Part shown: positions 1-64,000 of the stretch, in pieces | How positions within the stretch are numbered: position 1 is the stretch's first letter | Layout of the letters: each line of letters begins with the position of its first letter | From: Cinclus cinclus | Taxonomy: Eukaryota; Chordata; Aves; Passeriformes; Cinclidae | Assembly: GCF_963662255.1 (NCBI RefSeq) | Contig: NC_085055.1 | Span: forward strand, 16,168,704 to 16,232,703 | Length of the DNA stretch: 64,000 nt | Reading direction: 5' to 3' | The notes under the pieces: generated by a model | Database searches by the model: none | The model's input: only the letters and a program-made list of their open reading frames with translations | Told to the model about the DNA's origin: nothing | Translations under genes and position numbers: made by a program

Positions 1-423
1 GTTCTTCACCAACTACAGTAAATACATCATCCAGAATTGAAAACAGAACTTGATTTGTGCTATAATTCTAAATAATGAAGCCATCTGTTATTTAATTTTA
101 TTTAACTATTTAATTTTAGTCTGTCTCTGATATCCATAATGATAGGGTCTTAAGAAAACAATCCCTCCAATCAATAGCACAGTGTGCCATTTTCTTATGT
201 TGGCTCTGCAGCAACAGGCCCTGTGGTGGGACCCCAGCTTTATTCTAACCTTTCTTGAGAGAATCACTGAACATTTGACATATGTAGGTGAATAATCAAA
301 AACCAGGCCACTGAAGTCAGTGCTTGTACTGGCTGAGATGGGCAGGTCTTGCCTAAGATTTGTCACTTAAAACAATTTATGATGCCCCTGTGGTTCCAGG
401 GCAGAAAATTCTCATCCTCTTAC
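1..423 (-). other. COL4A3: COL4A3 intron 49, partial
   Basis: It begins with the donor gtaaga at 423-418. No NC1 coding sequence could be found, so the next exon is beyond the left edge. Confidence 0.85.
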
Positions 424-53878
<53,455 letters not shown>

Positions 53879-54038
53879 CCCCCCCTCGGCGCTGCCTGCG
53901 CGGCGTCCCGGGGCGCTTCGACTCTGCCCCCCACTGCGCCCTCCCGTGGGTTTTGGCCTGAGGGTTCCTGCTCCGCACCCGCCTCGGCGCTCCCGGGTCG
54001 CGGCCCCGCCCCGGCCACCCCTCTCCTCCTCCCTCTCT

Positions 54039-54052
54039 CCCCCCCCCCCCCC
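54039..54052. repeat. Run of 14 C on + strand (G14 on COL4A3 strand)
   Basis: An uninterrupted homopolymer lies about 160 bp upstream of the COL4A3 start codon, in the core between the two genes. Its length is prone to polymerase slippage and to assembly error. Confidence 0.9.
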
Positions 54053-54097
54053 AGGCCCCCCGCGCGTCCTGCCTTGGGCAGCGCCGGCAGCGCCTCT

Positions 54098-54122
54098 CGT
54101 CCGTCCGTCCGTCCGTCCGTCC
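54098..54122. repeat. (CGTC)6 microsatellite in the divergent promoter
   Basis: A perfect tetranucleotide repeat of 25 bp lies between the start of COL4A3 and the predicted COL4A4 exon 1 donor. Confidence 0.92.
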
Positions 54123-54176
54123 TCAGCGGGCATGGAGTGAGCGAGGTGTCGAGGGCTTTCCCGCCCGAGAGTTGAG
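54123..54176 (+). other. COL4A4: Probable noncoding first exon of COL4A4 (5' limit unknown)
   Basis: The sequence ends in TTGAG/gtgagc, the best donor on the + strand next to COL4A3 exon 1. The coding start is 4.9 kb further on, in another exon, so a spliced noncoding first exon is required. The 5' edge given is arbitrary because no start site can be read. The human gene likewise has its start codon in exon 2. Confidence 0.55.
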
Positions 54177-57100
54177 GTGAGCGCCGCGGACGGGCGGCCC
54201 CGGGCGGGGGCACCTGGTTCTCCTCGGGACGGGGCTGGGCAGCGCGCTGAGGGGCAGCCCCGTCCCGGGGCAGCGGGAGGTGTCCCGGGTTACCGGCTGG
54301 CTCCGTCCCCGGCCCGCGCCGCCGTGAGGGCGCAGGTGGCGGGCCCGCCCGGGCCGCGGGGCTGCGCAGCGGGAGCGGGGCCGGGGCCAGCCCCGGGCAC
54401 CGCCCGAACGAGGCACGGGCTGCGCTCGCACGGAGCGGGGTCGGCCCCGGGTTCCGGAGGGGAGAAGGGCACGGTGAAACCGGGCGGGAGCGAGGCCGGA
54501 CCGGGAAAGGCGGCGGCAGCAGCGGGGGCCCCCGGGGCCAATCCCGCCGCTGCCGGGGCGCTCCCGGGCACGGACGGGAGGGAGCTCCTTCAACAACGCT
54601 GTCCGCTCCCCCGACTGTTTTCTTGATGACAGAGGAAAACTCCAGAGGGTACAAAGTGCTGCCCCACCGCGTAAATGGAAAGCAGCGAGAAATGTTTCTC
54701 CTCAGGATTTCCACGTAATATGATAAAAAGGTTTTGCGAACGGAATTGTGATATGTAAAGTGTTGTCAATGTGTAAAGTTTATCGCATTTATGTTATTGA
54801 CAGAAGTGCGGGATATTCAAGGTAACCTTTCACTAAATAAAATATTGTTTTGAGAAGGTGCAAACTTAGAAAGCATGTTGGCAGTGTCAGCCACAGCAGC
54901 ATTACCTTGTCTGTAGTGTTAGTGAGTGCTGTACAGGAAGTCCCATGTTACAGGTTTTATTTGCACTAGAAGTGATAAAGCAAAAGCAACTATACAATAT
55001 ATTCAGATAAATTTAGGAGTATTCATGAAATACAAAGCTAAAGGCTTTTGTGAGCAGAAAGCTAGCCACAGAGCTTTGTGTAACAGCTTCTCTGACAGGC
55101 ACAGGAGTAGATCTAGATCTCCACACAGTAGACAATACTGTCAACCTCCTATGAAACCTGCTGTGAAAGCTGGTTAGCAGAAGCTACTTTTCCAAAAAGC
55201 TTGGTAGTACCAGTAAGAGCATGCCTCAGGAAGAGTTGAGAATTATCTTAAGTACCAAAGATCTTGTACATAGCAACATGTTACTCTAAAATTTGACTCT
55301 GAAGTATCCAACACCTGTGAGAGCAAGCTGGTATAGACGGCAAGGTATGGACAGAAAGGAAAAGAATTCCCCTGTTTTCAGGCCAGATTGATGGTGACCA
55401 TGTAGAAGAAATAGTATCCACTGCTGGAATGTAACATAAGAAGTATTGGTGTTAGAGAGAAGGTAGTAGACACTCATTTATACAAAAGTGAAAACAAAAG
55501 GTGCATAAACTGTCAGTGAGGTCAGAGCAAGTGAGACTACAGTGGAGGAGAGTGATCAGTCCTCTGAAATGATGACAATTTCAATGCAAAATGCCCCAGC
55601 ATGGCTCTCACTAAGTAAAGGAGATAGTACTCAAAAGGACAGCTGTTAATACTGGACCAATGAGTTATTGGAAGAAACAGAAGAAAGCAGGCAGACCACT
55701 GTTAGGGGCAATAAAGGAACTCATGCAGAATACTGAGTGAAGTAAATACTGCTATAATAAAGAGATACTGAGTCAGTTTTCAAATGATGAAAACCCTGTG
55801 TGGAAATTTAAAAAACAAACAAACCAACGAAGTCAGCAAGCTCAAAGAAAAAAATGTAGAAGTGCTAACAAGGGAGATGTATCAGAAAGGCAAAATATGA
55901 AAAAAAATCCTCTTCAATCCCAGAACCACCTCCTTCACTGACCTTGAGCAGCTGGCTGCTAAGTAGCGTGCCCCAGCTGAATGGGAGTTTTGTGTGTTTA
56001 TAGCTAAGAAACAGCAAGTAATGTTGCACTCTGAGATTGTCACAGAGAAGCATACATGCCTTTATGTGAGTTTCTAGGGCACATCTGTGACTCCAAAGGA
56101 GCACTGAGCTGCCACAAAGGTAAGACCAGCCACTGATGTTCTCTTCCCTGCTCACCATGTCCATAATTGACAGTGTCCATCCATAGAAAGCCTGTGGAAT
56201 CTTGGTGCACACTGTGTTGCTGATACTGTTGTAATCCATGATGTTATCTGAGAGCTACAAACTCAGACAATCTTGTCTGTCTAAACAGCTGCCCAGGCAG
56301 GCTTAGCATCAGTTGTGCCAAAATGTATACCTGCAGCTGCCTGGAGAGCTAATTCCCAAAAAATCCAACAATAACACCAGTACATGAACATTGGAGATCA
56401 ACCTTAATTCTAGAAATCAATTGAAAGGTGCATATAATTAAAGTTTATCTTTTCCTACTGTAACTGGTACTTAATTATTTTAACTTTTTATTTTCCTTGG
56501 TTCTCTATGGTAAAGAAAGGCTAATACTATTTTCAGGAGTATTTTTGTGAGAAACATTAAAGTTGCATGAATTTAGTATATAGTATAAAGTACAAATTTT
56601 TATAGAAGACTGTAAATGAAAAAATAGGACTTATTGGGAAGGATGGAAAGAGTACTGAATATGTCCATCATGAATGAGGCAGAAGTCCTATGGAAAACAG
56701 CATATAGGTTCATGTACTTAAAATGGCTGTCCTAATTATATTCATAAAAGAAGCACATTGAAACTGAGTACACAACCCCATTTTTTATTTTACAGCTTCT
56801 GAATCCTTGACTTTGCAACTTGTGTGGTATTGTTGCACATGATGTTGCTTCCTTTGGATGTGATGAAAATACAGTTAGGATTGCCCTATTTTTTTTTACC
56901 TCAATAGCTGTAGCTGCTTGTCTGCCTCAAACTATGGCTCATGTCCCCTGCTCTTTAGCAGTTACTGAGAATGAAATTGTCTTGCCTTTTGATTCTTGTC
57001 TAGAAAGTAAACATCTAGATTATGTTCTAGTGCCAGCTTTTCCCCTTCTGTTTTCTGGGGTTGAGGTGAGGTTTGGTGGTCTCATATGAAACCTATTCCT

Positions 57101-58908
57101 TGGGTGGCAGTAAGTTTGCTATCCTGGGGATATTTTATTGAGGTAACTGTTGTGATTGCTTCAAAAACATAAAAAATTAGATCAATTTGACACCTCAATC
57201 TAAACAACACCTTGTATTCTTTCTATTATTGTATTAGCTACTGAACAATTCAACTTGTTCAGAAAATGATGGGGTTTAGATAGCCATGACAATGGAACAA
57301 GCAGATGGTTGCAAGTCTTCCACTCATGCATTAAGTATTATTTCAAACTGTGTCAATGGGTTGGATCAAAAATGGATTTTAATTTGAAAATAAAAGTTTT
57401 GCTGCTAATACAAAGCAAATGTACCAAACCAAATTTTCTTTTTTTTATTTTCTTCTTAATTTTCAGAAGCTGTTTGGATAATTAAATAATGAGATGGATA
57501 GTGGGCAACAGATCTTCCATTTGAGGCAATCAGTCCCTGCAATATTTTATTGCCTCACAATTTTGCTTATATTGTTCATATTACTAATGTAAAAAATCAG
57601 TGAGGTAGGAACGGTGTTGGAATATTATTCTTTTATTAGGGATGTTGTTATTTTTTTCTTTTCTTACAGATGGAAAACTGGGGCACAGCAAGACTGTAAG
57701 AATTTGACAGATGAAGGGAGTACTGTACAATACATGTAGAGAGTGATCTTGCAGCATGGACTGGCTGCCTTCAGGCTATTTATTCATCAGTCAGTGCACA
57801 GCAGCTTCCAAAGTCTCCTCTTAGTGCCGTGAGATTTGGATATACTGTGCATACACACAGGAGTCAATATTATTTATAGATTAGTTCTGGTTAGAAAGAT
57901 GCCACACTATCCAAATAATAGAGAGCAAAACAGCAATGTTTCTGGAACTGTACCCTCACGTGTTTAACAAACACATGGCTGCTGCCTGAACAGCTATCAG
58001 AGAGCAGAGAGTTTGCTGCACTTCACATCCTTACTCCCTGCTCAGGAACTGAGTGTCTGCCTACTCAGGAGACTTCTCCAAAGGAAGCAAACCCCTGTCC
58101 ATTCACTCTAGTCAGTGTACTGTCTCCTCCAAATTATTTCCCACATTTGGAATACTGAAGTGCTAAAAAGCAAAAGCCTCTGATAATCTGGATAATGCAA
58201 TTTATGTGTGCAAAATTTGACTGTGTGGGATGGTGGAGGCCACTGGCCAGTCCTGCACACAGAGCTTCCAGCTTCTTCAATCCTGGCAAAAGCTGTAGAA
58301 AAAAATATTCTAAAAATAAAGCTAAAAAACTCTAGGTGTTGTATCCAATGATTGTCCTCTGTCCATACATTTGGGTAGCACTCTTAGCTGAAATGCTTAT
58401 GTTTTATTCTGCATTCAGAGTGGTCTTCCTGTACTCAGATGCTAGCACAGACAGGTCCAGCTCAGTTTGCAAAAGATACTGCTGCTCAGTCTGGCTTTAA
58501 AACTGTAGCAAATACTTTCTTGAGGCTTTTTTTTAAGTTCATTGGGTTTTTTACTTTGCATGTATTACATCTTTTGTCTTAACGCCTTTAACTAAAATGG
58601 TAGCTATGAAAACTTTTTAAGAAAGAATGATACAAGATGCTCTTTGTTCATTATTTTAAACACAGAATGAGGACCATCTTTGCTAGGCTGAAATCTTGTA
58701 CCCCTTTTTATGTTGATCTGCAGTTTCATTATAGTCCCCTTGAAATAATTGGATTGCTGATAAAATAAAATGTGGCCTGAATAGGAAGAATATAATGTAG
58801 TGCAAACACAAAGCTGTGCAGTGTAACACATACAAATGGTTAAGCCTTATTTTTGGTTATCCCGTAATTATTCATGTGTACATTGGATGTATATTTTAAT
58901 ATAAACAG
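54177..58908 (+). other. COL4A4: COL4A4 intron 1 (about 4.7 kb)
   Basis: The first 450 bp are still CpG island; the rest is AT-rich. No exon or repeat family is recognised. Its right limit depends on the predicted exon 2 acceptor. Confidence 0.6.
54538..54542 (+). promoter_or_regulatory. CCAAT motif in the CpG island
   Basis: A CCAAT pentamer sits in a GC-rich setting (GGGGCCAATCCCGCC). It lies about 360 bp inside COL4A4 intron 1, so a promoter role is possible but unproven. Confidence 0.35.
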
Positions 58909-59042
58909 GTTCAGAGGGGAAAAACATCACCAGTATGGAACAGTGTTTATAGACCATCCACAAACAGAAGGAAAGAGAAGACCTGCCATTTAAAGAAAAA
59001 AAAAACAAAACTGCTGCATATACAGATCCTCAATCAGCAGGA
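58909..59042 (+). other. COL4A4: COL4A4 5' UTR part of exon 2 (predicted)
   Basis: The best upstream acceptor is atataaacag ending at 58908. A stop codon (TAG, 58950-58952) lies in frame before the start codon, which supports the ATG at 59043 as the first usable start. A later cag at about 59025 could also be the acceptor; its pyrimidine tract is poor. Confidence 0.5.
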
Positions 59043-59098
59043 ATGGCATTAACAAAGGATTCATCTGAACGGATTAAGTGGCTTATCACAGCTGCCTG
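59043..59098 (+). CDS. COL4A4: COL4A4 exon 2 coding part, signal peptide N-terminus
   Basis: It gives 18 codons plus 2 nt: [18 protein letters not shown] and the first two bases of a Trp codon. The start has a strong Kozak setting (G at -3, G at +4). The donor is TG/gtgagt, leaving in phase 2. Confidence 0.88.
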
Positions 59099-61939
59099 GT
59101 GAGTTTTACAGATCACTACATTTTTAAACCAGATTCTCTGAGATATATTCTCATCTATCAATTTAACAGTAATAAGAAATGCCTAGATATTTTGCAAAGT
59201 TGGAGTAATTTTGAAATAAGCTTCACTGTAGCCTGTAGAATAGTACACAGCAGTCTGGGTGCTATGGCTGTGCCTAATTTATCTTTTCATATTATGAGTA
59301 AGCACCTTAGTTCTCAGTAAAAATAATATTAGCATTAATAATAATTTAAAAGAATGCTTATTTTCTGTATTGCTACAGAAATTTTGGCCTCCCTTTTTGT
59401 TTTTTTTTAGTATATATTGTTTTGGTAAACTTTACAAGCCATCACTAGCAATGGTTGACATGGGGCTGGGCTTCCCCAGCAGCTGCTCTGGAATCATGTG
59501 GCTATTCTGGATGTAGCTTTGCTCTCTACTTTCTCTTGCCCTCTTCCTCTAAGCAAAAGAAAGCAGCACCAGCTAACTGATTTTAGGGTAGATACAGATC
59601 ATTCCCATCTCTACTCATTCTTCACCTTATGCTGTCCATGGAGAAATCTGTCTGGAATGGTTCCTCTCTGGCCCTTTGTAATTGTGGGATTGGAAATAGT
59701 TTACAAGGGGGAGTTAGAATGACTTTTACATAGTCTTGTTCATGCCTATCTGTCTGTCCTCAGTCTCACAAATCCAAAAAGACAGATATTTACAGCATGG
59801 GAGATCATTTCTTGATGAAGGGCACCCCTTATAAAAGTACTATATAGTAACTCCAAACAGGACTTAATCATGTGTACACTTGATCACTTACTTTCTACAG
59901 GCTAAATTTTTGTGAAGGTTTGATGTTGTGAGTGTAGTTTTAATTTAGTTTTCTTCTTGTAAATCAGGTGGCTGCTAATTGTTTTTTCAACCCAAGGAAT
60001 TGATGGGGTAAGTGACATTAATATTTACTTTAGGCTGGTGAGAGATAGAATGGTAGAGTTCAAACGAGTAGCACCACATGCACCACAATGACCAATAGTT
60101 CTGTGGGAAAGCTGCAATGTTCCTTTCCCTATTTCTGCAGTTCTGACTTTCCTTTCTGCTACTCAGCTTATATATTTTGCAGTTTTATGCTCTGGATTTT
60201 CCTAGATTGTATTTCTGGCTTCTTGAGCCACCTTTGGAAAGCTGCATGTAGAAAAACCTCCCTTGTTCACTGAGTCTGTCTCCTTCCTCATAAATGGTTC
60301 TGCATTATGGCACATGTCAATTCTAGCTTTTCATTCTGCTCTGTATGTTAGCCTAGATCTCAAACTGCCTTCTATGGACAGTCCCATCCCTCTGAAGCCA
60401 AAATTTCACATATAATACAGCTTCAATATCTACTTTATTATCCTCTCTGTACTGGCCTTCATATTACCATTGTTTGCAATGCCCTCGTGGAGACTTCTTT
60501 CAAGTCCATCCTCTTTGCATTCTTTCCAATATTTACAAGCTCTTTTTTTTTGTAGAGTTTTTTTTTAATCTCTAAACTCATCCCTTTTTACTTGAGCTGT
60601 TGAAGATGGAAATATTCTTTATAATAACTGTTCAGTCAGAAGAAAGGGTAATAGTCCTTGTTATTGGACACTTGTATTCTATTGGCATTCCAGGAGAGGC
60701 AAGATTCTAACAGCTATGTGAGAGACTAATGCAGTGTAGATTAATAATTTCATGGGAAATGCTGTGTGTGAAAGACAAGTAGTCTGTGAGAGAGACCATC
60801 ATACCCTCTTGTTCTGAGGTTTGAGAATTCCAGATATTCTAAAAATGTTACAGATAGAACAGAATTTTTCCTCCTTATCTAATATTTGTCAGTGTTTTCT
60901 CCTTGAGACATTGAAGTATGAGCCTATAGTGTTTTGTTGGGTATTAAAACCAGCAACAAAACAATCTTGACCTTGCCAATAATGAAAACCCACACTGAGG
61001 AAATACTTGTTTTATCACCATTTACTTGTTTACTTACATTATTCTTAAATCTTTTACCTCCTTGTTAAAATTATTTTTAAAGTATCTTTGATAATTTACA
61101 CAGCTTTACTAAAAAATGTTATTTAGTGGACATTCCAACTTAATTTATAAGTAAATATGATGTGTGTTTATTATTGCATTTGGAGAAATAGAAAGGAACA
61201 ATGAAATCATGTTAATTCACCACACAGAAGATCTACTGAATTTACATTTTGTTGTGTTTTCACTTCCCCTTGAATATTATTTTTTTTCTCATTGCATTTT
61301 GATAAAAGAAGCAGTCACTTCTATGCTATTAGAAGGACAATAATAGAAATTTTTAATACAAGAAATAAGCAAATTAATAGTAGGCAATGCATAATTAAAC
61401 CATGCATATACGTTGTTTCATTTAATAGACAAGAATTAAATTCAAAGTTTTATCTCTGAATGACCTTCTTGCTCCTTCAACTTGTTTTGCCTTTTATCGT
61501 TTCATTGTAGTTGAACAATCTCCCAGAATAATGTGATGGATTACATATTTTACATTGCAAATTAAATTCTGATTCTGTTAAAATTTATTTCAGGTGCAGC
61601 TGGTTTCCTAAGTTATATTTGGCTGTAATAATTAGTGTTATGTAACATAACTTGTAGTTAAGGTCTTCCACCTCCCACAGCAGTAAGTAACAAGCTTTTA
61701 CTTATTGCTTCTGCCTTGCCAGCATGTTTATGTTGATGAGAGTTCTTTTGCCTTGAAAATCATCTAATTAGCTAATATGTCCAGCTGACAGTATTTGATG
61801 ATGTGGTTGTTGGATTGTTGTTTGTTGTTCATTGATAAATCCTTAACCTTTCCATTTTTAGGGAGGATATGCATACATTGATCCATGTGGGGGGCAGGAT
61901 TGTTCAGTTTGTCGGTGCTTCCCAGAAAAAGGATCAAGG
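59043..61939 (+). CDS. COL4A4: COL4A4, collagen type IV alpha-4 chain (5' coding end only)
   Basis: Three exons (59043-59098, 59968-60007, 61862-61939) join into 58 codons. They give a signal peptide starting [15 protein letters not shown], with the hydrophobic run TAAWWLLIVFS, followed by the start of the 7S domain: [15 protein letters not shown], then FPEKGSR. Human alpha4 has YIGPCGGRDCSVCHC and VPEKGSRG at the same place. The four cysteines of the 7S cluster are kept. The product is the partner chain of alpha3(IV) in basement-membrane collagen. The gene runs off the right edge; the next exon, expected to open the Gly-X-Y region, is not found by 64000. Transcription is away from COL4A3, from the shared CpG island. 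Confidence 0.95.
59099..61861 (+). other. COL4A4: COL4A4 introns 2 and 3
   Basis: Intron 2 (59099-59967) and intron 3 (60008-61861) flank the 40-bp exon 3. They have canonical gt-ag borders and nothing recognisable inside. Confidence 0.8.
59968..60007 (+). CDS. COL4A4: COL4A4 exon 3, signal peptide core and cleavage region
   Basis: This 40-bp exon completes the split Trp codon and encodes [13 protein letters not shown], which resembles human WSLILILFSVQYVYG in length and hydrophobicity. The acceptor is cttgtaaatcag and the donor gtaagt. It was found by matching phase with the exons on either side, since it is too short to stand out. Confidence 0.86.
61862..61939 (+). CDS. COL4A4: COL4A4 exon 4, 7S cysteine cluster
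   Basis: This 78-bp phase-0 exon encodes [19 protein letters not shown] and then FPEKGSR. The acceptor is tttccatttttag and the donor gtaagtgg. Its four Cys match the human alpha4 7S region. Confidence 0.96.
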
Positions 61940-64000
61940 GTAAGTGGTGATTAGAACTAAGGATAATTACTGCTGTAAATACTGTTCATTTTGCAAACAC
62001 TGCTGTTCCTGAAAATCAACATGGTTGATAAATCAATAAATCAATACTCAGACATAAACACATCTGACAAACTAGCATAATTCTGTCACTGGTATCATTC
62101 AGCTGTCACTGAAGAAACCTAAGATTGTTTGTGAAGAATTTTGTTTTTAATTGGGTTTGTACTAATCATAGTACCTTTCTTGTACTAAGGATTCATTCTT
62201 TCAAATCAGTCTAGGAATTAGATAGATGTGATTCCTAATACATGTAAAGTATAGAAATCTGTGATTGTTTTCTGCTAAGAGGCTGGTTGAAAGAGAATGT
62301 TCATGCCATTCTCTAGCTTTATGAGAACTTATTTCTTATTTGGGTTAGGTGACTCTAAAAATGTTACTTTTTATCTTACTTAATATGCTAACTTTAAAAA
62401 AACCCTGAATTCTGTTTGTCTTATGAATAATTATCAAACAACTCTAAGGTATTTTCACATTACATACCAAAATTAGTAACTGTGCATTTTGCTAATTGCT
62501 AATTGAAATATGTTCAGTGATGACTAGTTTATCTTGGCTGTTCCCTCTCAGAATACATCTCTATATAGAGATCACCAGTAATTTAAACATTGTGTGAGGA
62601 AAAAACTTAAATACAAATATACAAAACTTATATATATATATACATATATATACATATCTATATGCATGTCCTGATTGGTGGACAACTGAAAAATTGTCAG
62701 TAATGAAAACTGTTTTCTACCAAAGTACTAATGGTTAAATTTTAGGTTTAGGAAGGTTGAATATGGTGGATCAATTTTAGAAGAGCCACATGCCCCATTT
62801 CTTTGTGTACAACCTGAGTTGCCAGAAAAGCAAGGCACACCTTTTTCTTCCTGTGCTTCTGCAGTTAGCTTCATGCTTTGCTGTGTCATGATCACTGCCC
62901 TGGTGTCCTTGGATCCTATCCTAATCCTCCAGGATTATGTCTATGTGAAAGTCCCCCATGCTGTAGGATTTTCATAATAGAGGCCTAGGATGTGTGTATC
63001 TCTGTAACACTGTGTTAACAAAAAGGCATCCCAGGAAAAGTATTTTGACTGGTACCACTGCAGTGTCTCTCAGTGCTACTGAACAGACTGTTTCAGATAC
63101 AAAAACCTGATCTGAAGTGCCATTTAAAAACAACTGACTTTCAAACTAGGGGGAATTTCCATGATTTGGGTTCTCACTCAGTAGCCTGGAAGTTCTGAAT
63201 TACATGGCCATAATTAGTCAATAATATATACTTCCTGCAGTTGTTCTGACTCTTTCCTAGGCTGTCCTCATCACAGGTAAACTGTACTATGATTCATGCA
63301 TTTGCAGTAAGTTTTCTAAATAATTCCAAGGAAATGGACCCAAGTGCCAAATGGAAGTGTTAGTAAACATGTCAAAATGAATTGGATGTTGTTATGCAAC
63401 TGTAAGTCTGAGAATTGTACCATTTTTCTGAAAAAGCTCTGAAATAAGTACCCTGATGGGTAATGGATAAAATACCTCCTATGTAATATGAATTTATATT
63501 TCATGCAGTCATTTATATTAATCAATATACTAGAAACAGAAGCACTCTTCAAACCCTACATGAAACATGGCTTAACTAAACACTGCTTCACATAGATTAC
63601 TGCACATATTTTCTATACTGATGTATGGTGATGAATAATTTTCTATAGGATTATTTAATCTTTTCTTTCATACTACAGTTCTTCTGGTTTTTAAACTTTG
63701 CTGGGTTCTGCTTTTACACTCTGACACACTAACTTTGCTCTCCAAGCTTTTGTGGAGACCAGCCATTACAAAATAAAAGATTGGTTTATCTTATTGCTAG
63801 CTTTCTAGAATGCAAAACATCTTCTTTATCTGCTTTTCTGTCTGAATCCTGCTCAGGCTGGTTCCTCAGTTTTGCATCTTTCTCAATCCTGTCTTGAAAT
63901 GGTAAGAAACAAATGGTTATTAAAAGCCTTTGGCATTGTACAGTACACAAGACTAAATATTCAGAACTTTTGGTATTAAGACTTTGCCTTCTGTTTGCCC
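61940..64000 (+). other. COL4A4: COL4A4 intron 4, partial
   Basis: No Gly-X-Y coding stretch is present up to the right edge. Only the TA microsatellite (62629-62664) stands out. Confidence 0.8.
62629..62664. repeat. Imperfect TA/TACATA microsatellite in COL4A4 intron 4
   Basis: An alternating TA tract interrupted by CA units, followed by TCTATATGCATG. Confidence 0.85.

Noticed and set aside
1..423. Search for the next NC1 exon at the left edge
   Set aside because: No stretch encodes the expected Cys-rich continuation; the sequence is intron-like.
61940..64000. Search for the next COL4A4 exon at the right edge
   Set aside because: No run of Gly-X-Y codons with splice sites is present.

Overview
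The window is vertebrate genomic DNA, most probably from a bird. It has many small exons separated by AT-rich introns, one sharply bounded CpG island, and several fragments of CR1-type retroposons whose 3' ends read like avian CR1. It holds the head-to-head pair of basement-membrane collagen genes COL4A3 (minus strand, almost the whole gene) and COL4A4 (plus strand, 5' end only). I see no other protein-coding gene, no structural RNA gene and no CRISPR array.

Layout. Positions 424-53878 carry 49 coding exons of COL4A3, read right to left. They run from the signal peptide (53798-53878) through the 7S cysteine cluster (42749-42805) and the interrupted Gly-X-Y domain to the first half of the NC1 domain (1262-1474 and 424-601). 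The 49 exons join in one open frame of 4640 nt (1546 codons plus 2 nt). The vertebrate alpha3(IV) chain is about 1670 residues, so about 122 residues of NC1, probably three exons, lie beyond the left edge. Positions 53260-54620 are a TATA-less CpG island acting as the shared divergent promoter. COL4A4 then runs to the right: a probable noncoding first exon ending at 54176, and coding exons at 59043-59098, 59968-60007 and 61862-61939 (58 codons: signal peptide and start of the 7S domain). The next COL4A4 exon is outside the window.

The products are partners. The alpha3 and alpha4 chains assemble with alpha5(IV), encoded elsewhere, into the alpha3-alpha4-alpha5 network of basement membranes such as that of the kidney glomerulus. 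A shared promoter fits their matched expression.

Points worth checking are a GC-AG intron after exon 33, an alanine in a triple-helix glycine position in exon 39, a competing out-of-frame donor after exon 48, and an NC1 in which the stretch matching the human Goodpasture epitope has diverged. I found no undescribed biological system. The window is a well-conserved collagen locus with local peculiarities. Exon numbers assume the 52-exon human layout; they were deduced from order and frame, not from an alignment.
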